Source of the DNA: Apostichopus californicus
Lineage: Eukaryota > Echinodermata > Holothuroidea > Aspidochirotida > Stichopodidae
Assembly: GCA_020650975.1 (NCBI GenBank)
Contig: JAIPMN010000900.1
Coordinates: 1-31,994 of the forward strand
Length of the DNA stretch: 31,994 bases
Direction: 5' to 3'
The notes under the pieces are model-generated. The model was not told where the DNA came from. It saw nothing but the letters and a program-made list of their open reading frames with translations, and ran no database searches. Shown here piece by piece: positions 20,661-29,600 of this stretch. The translations under genes and the position numbers were made by a program. Numbering within the stretch: the first letter of the stretch is position 1; the number at the start of each line of letters is the position of its first letter.

Positions 20661-23600
20661 CTGTAAAGAAATATGAAAAAACAAAATAAATGTTGAAAGA
20701 AAGTATTGTTAACCATGTTAAGGAGAGTTATAAACAACTTGCCTCTCCCAACATACGAAAACGTTTTAGGCTTATTTAAAATAGGCAGATTCATTACTTT
20801 TGGCATGGGAGCATATCGTTGTCTTGTTGTTTGTCTGTGTGTGTGTGCGTGTGTGAGTCGTGTTCTTCCTCCCGATCTTTCATGAGGGAGTTTTTGTAGG
20901 AGGGATCAAACCTTACTGAGGGTAGAAGTATCATTCATATGTAACTTATTTTAAAAATAATCGGCCTAACATGCTAGAATATGAAATTATGGTAACTTAT
21001 AAGAATCAAACTTCCTGAACAAAGCGTTTGTACAGCAACAGCTAAATAGCACTTCTTAATCAGCGAAGTAATTTTCTTCAATAATCTTAATTAATGCTCC
21101 AAATGTCTAAGAAACATTGCAGAGTATTAAATAGCCTTCAGAAAGTATTGTTATTTAATTTTTTTGGAAAATTTAGGGGATATAAATGAAAAAAATATAT
21201 GAATAGCCCTAACAGAATTTGTGGAGCAAACATTTCTGGGTAGAGGACATGTTACTATGAGAAACGAATGATTTACCGAATAAAAATATCAAAATACATT
21301 GGATAGAGGTTACAGCCCCTTGATCTTTGTAGCAGAGAAGTTGCCATGAATTATCATGACATAAGTGACATACGATGGTAAATGGCTTGGCGTTCTAAAT
21401 GGACTCAAAAAGATCCTTGTCAGTACAATAGACATAAGTGTTTCACTTTTTAAACTGCTATTTAATGTCGTGAACTTTCCTTTGAAGAACCCGAAAAAAA
21501 ATGTAAATTTAGCTCAAAAACAGAGACTAATTGTAGCTGAATGCTAAATCTTTCACTGCTATTAATAAAAGTTACAATCATTATTATTAAAATTCACTTA
21601 CACAGTTTCCCGGGCATATCTTGCTTTGAAAATAACTTCAGTAGTAACATAGGTTACAACAACAATAACTAGGGGCAGAACTGGAAAGTAAAAAAAAAGA
21701 AAACGTTATTTTAAATGCGGTTAGGATATAAATCAAGTTACATTAATAACCAAACCATCACTACTCCTCATCCATTCCGAAGCCTGTTAGTTTTCAATCT
21801 ATGCATATGCATTTTATGGCAAACTAAGACAGCCATGCAGTTGGGTCAGTTTCCGAATGCTAATACCACTCTATACTGTCCTCCCATATCTTGCTTTAAC
21901 AGCAATCGTTCTTATAGTACAAACAGTTCCCAATCTTAACCTTTATCTAATAGAAAAACGTGATATTGATGCTGCTAATACTGTCAGTACAAGTGCTTTG
22001 AAACAGGATATGAAAATACAGTATAGAAAACAAAACAATTGTCCCAACAGGGTGAGTATGACTCGCCTATTGTCAACTTCAATGAAAGAAGGATTTTATT
22101 GTACAGTATATAATCCAACTGAAATCGCAGAGAAAATTACACAGAGTGATTCATAATGTTCTTTAAATATTTTAAATATTTCAGTCTCAAGATAATCAGC
22201 TTGAAATATACTAGATATGGTGAATGCTGTCTCTTTAAGGATGAATTGACGTCGGCTACTCAGTGCAGACCAAATGTTATAATCTATCGCTACATAAATT
22301 CTGATATCCAAAACATGTCCTTTTAATTTCATATGAACAACATATATTTAAACCCTTGGATGACATTCAAAACCATTTGTCTTGCAATCGTTGTAAAACA
22401 TTGTAAACATATCAATCCAAGAATTTCTAGGTAGAAAAAGCTTCGTGTTTGGAGCAATCTACATTCTACAACGACGGTCCACAAATTATGGAGTGCAATC
22501 CCAAAATTGGGTTGCGGCAATATTTTGCCGTAGGTTGCAAACATTTTCCAGACGTCGAAAAATTTGTCTACAGATTTCGGAGAGTGGAGACAGAGATCAA
22601 TTATTTTGTCTGTTTGTTTGAACATCTCTAGTCCATAGTCCAAGGTAGTTTCATGTATTATGAGCGTCAATTCTGAGAGGTGTGAAGGGGGTGGGGTCTG
22701 GTGGCTCAGTCTTCATGGAAGATCCTGGGCTATGGACCTATACCTTTGCATACCAAAGTAAATCTGAGCTCACAGTCATCCTTTGATAAGGCATTTTCAG
22801 ATGTTGCGGGAATACCACGAATGTGTTCATGAAAAGCTTTATATCATGTAACATCTAATGAACAGCTTTGCTTGCCGCAGTACAACTTGTAGCACACCCC
22901 ACCAACCCCCCTCGCCTTCTCTGGTCCCCCTCTATCCCCTTCAATCCACCCATGTATTACATCAGCAGGTCATGACATTTCACTAAACAGTATAAACCTC
23001 TATGTGATAAAAGTTCACCTTCTGCAAACAGGAACGCTTTCAACATGAAACGATCGATGTGGTTGTTGACGATACGCACGAACAAGATGTACATGTTGAC
23101 CCCCTCTACTAACATCCAGCATAGCGACGACAGGGTAAAGAAATGAGTCACCCCTGCTAAAATGTTACACTGCAGAGGAGGCACAAGTCGTCTTGTCCTC
23201 TCTGAGTCAAACGCTGCCATTGTGAGGAAAGACACGTAAAGACCGAGCAGACTGAAACAGAGCCAAATAAGTATTTGGCTGGGCCTCTTATCTCTGATAC
23301 GTCTGTAGCGGGAAGATAAAATAGGCAGAAACTGACACATAGATTGGTTCAAAATATATTAATCTTACAGGATTCCAACTAACTTGTCCGTCCCACTTGT
23401 ATGTTTTTCAGTCTGCCTCTGGAGAAGGTCCTACTGGAATCGAAATGTCAGATCACGGCCCCTAACTTTTATTATATTTACCTACATAGACTTTTCTACA
23501 TGTTAATCCATTTCATAGATACACCTCACACATTTTAAAACAGTAGTTTAGCAGTTTGCTATTATTACAAAGTGACAAGTTTTGTTACATTGCTATATTA

Positions 23601-26600
23601 ACTAAATGATCAGACTAAAACAGACAATGATTCAAAGTGAAAAAAAAATCTGTGATGATAAACAAAAGCAAAATGAATAGGTTGAAACAAATAGCTGCAC
23701 TGTTGTAGAATAATGAAAGAGACAACAGTTTCTTTAAAGGAAAGAAACATTGAAAGAAAAATGTTGATTGAAAACTAGCTGAAGAAATTTTAAACGCATT
23801 ATTTCAAATAAAGGTATATTTATAAAATATACCAAGTACCTCGTCAGGATTTTAAACAAGACTTACTGATGATGTTGCATAATCAGCGAGACATAAACTT
23901 GAAGTTCATCGAATGTGACCATTAATTAACTCCCTTAAGCTTTAAGTTTATAATGCTTTTTATTTAATTATGAGCAAATGACTACAAAAAAAGGAACTAA
24001 CTGTTTTAGAAAGAAACTTTTGACAAGCAATCCAATTCTTGACTGGAATTAGATTTTCACTAGCTGTGACCGGCTCAGGAATAAGAAGTTGTTTGCTTTA
24101 ACAAATTTATTTTATGACCAATATACCTAAGGAGGTGTTGGTGATCCTTTTGTAATTATAATATTTACCTCAGTGATGAAATATTTATTTCTAATTAGTG
24201 AAATATAGGTCAACTATTGACCGAACTCAATATATAAGATAATTAAAAAATGTACGGTACTTGTGAGAGATGAACGCCACAAATGTTACTCCCAGGCCGA
24301 GGATGGAAGCCGCGCAGCCAAAGAATGTTACAGCTTCCAGAATTGTGTATTGAGTGTCGGAGAGGGAGTCATGTTCATATATATCCTGCAAATAGAATCA
24401 AATGCGGTGGCAAAAGGCGGGATTAGATGAGAGTAATAAAAACGGTAACTAGGTAAAATGTACCATATCTTCTATTGTAAAATCAATATCACTTCTATGG
24501 ATGACCTCTCACGGGATGGATTCAGCATAGTGTAGTAACCAACTGAATTGAGGAGGGATAATATGCCATTACCTTCCAAGGGTTCCCCTCCCAAGTTGTC
24601 TTGAATAGAACTGGGGTACAGTACGTCTATTAGTTTTATGACAAGCACCCATACAGTGGAATATTTCATATGCATCATCCTAAGGCCACAAGTATATAGC
24701 TAATAAGTGCAGGCCAAATATTGAATCTCTATCAGAAGACTTTGTGTCCATTCTAATGGGGGATGACTGGTTACCTCAAATACCTTTAATCCCCCACCCC
24801 CACCCACTCCCTCCAATATCCCACCCTACCCAACAAAATGAATATGCCAGAAAGGGGGAAAAAATGGTCATCCCTGTTCAAACTTTAGTTCAAAGAACCA
24901 TGTTTGACACTACCAATGACATTTTGATTACTGTGACAATTAACTAGTGTCTAACCTTGTCAAACACCTCAATGTGTAGAAGCAAATGGAAAGCGTTTAA
25001 TGTACTTTTTGCAGGACTGGGTGTGTGTGTGGAGGGGTTGGAGGGTGGAGCGGACATGGGAGCTGAGATTTAAATGTAGGGTTATTTTACTGAATTGGCA
25101 GATTAATTAGTATTAATAAAACAGCTCTGAAGACTTCTCCAATTATTGTACACCCAAAAGCTTACTGGAACTATGATACTTCTCCAAAATGATCCAACTT
25201 CCCCATCTAGGCTACCTATTAAACCTGCAGACCTTGGTAGCATTTTAGCACAGCGCCCCCAATAAACTACTTCCAGATCATCATCACTATCTACTGTCAA
25301 TTTCTAAACTAAATACAGATTTAAAATTTGTCGACAACGAAAGAAATATGGTGACTTTTGGCTCTGTGTGTTACAAAGCTTTGCTATCTTTTGATCCGAT
25401 TGAGATCCTCATAATCATTAGAACAATGGATGATTTTACATACCATCAAGACGGCAAAGTTTGTGAGATGAGTGCATTCACACATGATCAGGTTTCGTTC
25501 CGGGTCATAACCTCCCAGTTTGCACCCATCGGTGGACCAGTTTCCCCGACCACCATCGGCATTGAAACTCCAAAAGGTACAGGAAGCACCCTCACCGTCT
25601 GCTAGAAGGTCCGTCTAGAACATTAAAACAAAAGGAAAGAACATCAATGTGATCATCAAAGCAAACTTAATTGTCTGTATTATTTAGGTTTACCCCAGAA
25701 GCTCCTCCCTAAGAACATTTCAAACAGAATAAAAAAAGTATGCATTTCATTGAAGGGAAAATATATTCTAAAATTTACTACCTCCCCGCCCCCAACCACC
25801 CGCCGCAGTCATCTCCATTTTTTTTATTTCATATCAAATTCAAGCATACATATTAAGATTGATATGAAATTGAATTAAACGCGTATTTCAGTGTATACCA
25901 CATATAGAATCGTGCTTGCTATTATAATTATCCTTGTCTTAAACAGTGGTATATGGATGACCAAAAACAAAATTTTATATCCACCATCCACTACAATCTT
26001 ATGATTTATCATCAACAATTTATCATTTCGTGTAAACAATATACGATCTTAACGCCCAATCCATCCACCTTCTTCAACCCTTTATCTCCTTCAAACTATA
26101 AGTGTTGAAACATCAACCCTCCAAACCCAACCCCTTCCTTGTTTCTTCCTTCTAAGACAGAAAACCCATGGTTTAATTAATAATAATACCCAGGAAACCT
26201 GCTTGGGAAACTCGACCTATTTATACATATCAGGTAGAACTCACGTTTAATACCCTGTACCATTGTCTAAAGGTGGTACTGCCATCACCCCATTCACGAA
26301 TGGTTTGGTCCCCAGACATGACAGTGGTCGACCTATTACATATCAGGTAGAACTCACATTTAATACCCTGTACCATTGTCTAAAGGTGGTACTGCCATCA
26401 CCCCATTCATGAATGGTTTGGTCCCGAGACATGACAGTGGTCGATCTATTACATATCAGGTAGAACTCACGTTTAATACCCTGTACCATTGTCTAAAGGT
26501 GGTACTGCCATCACCCCATTCACGAATGGTTTGGTCCCCAGACATGACAGTGGTCGACCTATTACATATCAGGTAGAACTCACATTTAATACCCTGTACC

Positions 26601-29600
26601 ATTGTCCAAAGATTGCACTGCCATCACCCCATTCACAAATGGTTTGGTCCCCAGACATGACAGTGGTTGACCTATTACATATCAGGTAGAACTCACGTTT
26701 AATACCCTGTACCATTGTCTAAAGGTGGTACTGCCATCACCCCATTCACGAATGGTTTGGTCCCCAGACATGACAGTGGTCGACCTATTACATATCAGGT
26801 AGAACTCACATTTAATACCCTGTACCATTGTCTAAAGGTGGTACTGCCATCACCCCATTCATGAATGGTTTGGTCCCCAGACATGACAGTGGTCGACCTA
26901 TTACATATCAGGTAGAACTCACATTTAATACCCTGTACCATTGTCCAAAGATTGCACTGCCATCACCCCATTCACAAATGGTTTGGTCCCCAGACATGAC
27001 AGTGGTTGACCTATTACATATCAGGTAGAACTCACGTTTAATACCCTGTACCATTGTCTAAAGGTGGTACTGCCATCACCCCATTCACAAATGGTTTGGT
27101 CCCCAGACATGACAGTGGTCGACCTATTACATATCAGGTAGAACTCACATTTAATACCCTGTACCATTTTCTAAAGATTGCACTGCCATCACCCCATGCA
27201 CGAATGGTTTGGTCCCCAGACATGACAGTGGTTGACCTATTACATATCAGGTAGAACTCACGTTTAATACCCTGTACCATTGTCTAAAGGTGGTACTGCC
27301 ATCACCCCTTTCACGAATGGTTTGGTCCCCAGACATGACAGTGGTTGACCTATTACATATCAGGTAGAACTCACGTTTAATACCCTGTACCATTGTCTGA
27401 AGATTGCACTGCCATCACCCCATTCACAAATGGTTTGGTCCCCAGACATGACAGTGGTTGACCTATTACATATCAGGTAGAACTCACATTTAATACCCTG
27501 TACCATTGTCTGAAGGTGGTACTGCCATCACCCCATTCACGAATGGTTTGGTCCCCAGACATGACAGTGGTTGATATCACTCTTGTATTTGGTCCGTATC
27601 TCCTCTTCACTCTTCGATTGTAATCAGTCTGTTCGTTATTAATCTGATTATAATGTCTCGAAGAAAACAAGGAAGGGGTTCGGTAAACAGCAAAAGCGAC
27701 TCTTGCAGTGTCCGAAGTCAGCTGGTCCTGAAGCTCGGGCGGAAAGAGGAACACACTTGTGGCGTTCCCGGGGACTTCCTCGTTAACTTCAGATGCATTT
27801 AGTTGTTGTATCATCTCAAATGCTGTGTCGTTACTATCCTCGAAATCCGCCGGGAACGATCCGACACTAAAATCAATGAGCATGGAGGGATCTCCTTCTA
27901 CTACCTGAAGAAAAAAAAAATAGAAAAGATAACGACCATTCTGTGATACTTAAGTATCACATTAAGAACCTGTTGTAATTAATACACCCTGCGACAATCA
28001 GCAAAAGAAATGATGGGTTTAAAATGATCCATACGGCGGTATGTCGTAATGTTCATGGCTGGCTGCAGATCAGATTCAGAGAAGTGCCTCTAAAAATGTC
28101 AGCTTAATTTATGTTTTTCTTTGTGAGATCACATACAGCCCATTGTTAATGTCATCGCATGCTCAAATACAAGTGACAAATATTTTCCTGATTTGCATAT
28201 GATGTAAGTATGGAAGTATTGTGTCTGTATATAACAAGTACATAACACATATATAACAGGTCGGTACATAGTAAGTGCATAACATGTATATAACAGGTAC
28301 TTAACAAGTACATAACAAGTATGAACAGGTACATAACAGGTACATGACAAATATATAAAGTTTTTTTTATTAAAGGACTCACCATGATCGGTATAGTAAA
28401 ACATTCTCTTCAAATGGATATAACCATAGCACATACATTGCAACATTAGTTTTGTTATCCGGAAGACAAAACTCTATTCCATATTGCTAAGCAGCTATTT
28501 GTTAAACCCTTTCCCTAACCTTTCTCATACCTTAAAATACGATTAGTTTAAAAAGCATCGAAAATTCTCTAAAATTTGGAAAATAATCCCAAATTTATAA
28601 ATGCTATTTATAGATACCAAACAGATTGCCAACATTATTTCATACCACAATAGACTTTCCAAAGAATGTATTCCTTAGATAAATTAGCAAATGTCATTTT
28701 CAAACCTACTACTAGTCTGTAGTGCTTTTGATAAATTCTTACCATCGTGGCTATATTTTCGGTGCCCTGGGAATAGGTTCCCGTTTCATTGTTGACTATA
28801 ACCTCGTTTAGAACTTGTTCGAAAGCCTGAGCGATGATGCTTAACATGCCCTGTTCGTTTAAGTCGTCCAGAATTTGTTGGTCGACGGAGATTATATTAC
28901 TGATCGTCACAGCCAAGCTATCCACCACCTGAAAAAGCAAACAATGATTATATAGTTCATGGTATTGGATGGCTGCAACAACTAACTCGGGAAAGATGAA
29001 AGCTAACCAAATCGTGGAGAGGTTATTTGTAAGAAAAGTAGTAGGATGAATGGACAAAGTTACTAAAGAATCAAGAAACCTTCCCAACTCCCTGCCAACC
29101 AACTACATTCTCCGCTTACCTAAAATATTTAAAAAAGTGTTGGATCATTAATTCCTCTATCTATGTCCCATGTGAACACAGTAAGGTGGAGTGGGGAAGA
29201 GGGGGGGGGGGGTTAGTTAATGTGAGGCATTTGACAGAATACATATTTAATTGAAGTCAATGCTGTATTTAAAGGATTGTATTTTGCCTTAGACAACTTC
29301 GCATAACTAGCCTGTAACAGCTTTCAAAACAAATGTATGTAGCCTAATTTGCATATAAGGGTCAGGGCGTTATTTTACCCAAGCCAACAGTACTATCTTC
29401 CCAGACATTAAGGGTTGTTTAAATAGACGATGAAACAATCAGTGTGGGGAACAACGTTTGAATTAGCTAGTGTAAAATGCTGACTGAATTTTGAGCATGG
29501 GTGACCAATATCTGATTTTCTAACAAATTAGTTGGGCCAATACCAATGACCTTTCTTTTAAACTCACCGTAGGATCTTTAGGGCCTGTGATATTCGTTAT

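Noticed and set aside
22690..22740. tRNA-derived SINE start (TGGTGGCTCAGTC, A-box-like)
   Set aside because: No B box such as GGTTCGA was found at the right distance, so the resemblance is too weak.
26376..27254. A family of near-identical 66-residue plus-strand ORFs
   Set aside because: They are read-through of the 113-bp satellite on the strand opposite the aGPCR gene; the recurring frame comes from the repeat length, not selection.
26213..27487. Satellite units as an array of mutually exclusive exons (Dscam-like)
   Set aside because: The stretch from the unit's only AG (TAATAG) to the donor is 88 nt, not a multiple of three. The flanking exons need phase 0, and phase-0 reading hits a stop. 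No pyrimidine tract precedes the AG.
26213..27573. CRISPR-like array
   Set aside because: The whole 113-bp unit is conserved, with no variable spacers, in an animal gene intron.
28129..28446. Cys/Tyr-rich minus-strand ORFs of 77 and 105 residues
   Set aside because: They read a short ATAACAAGTAC-type repeat inside an aGPCR intron and have no splice context.
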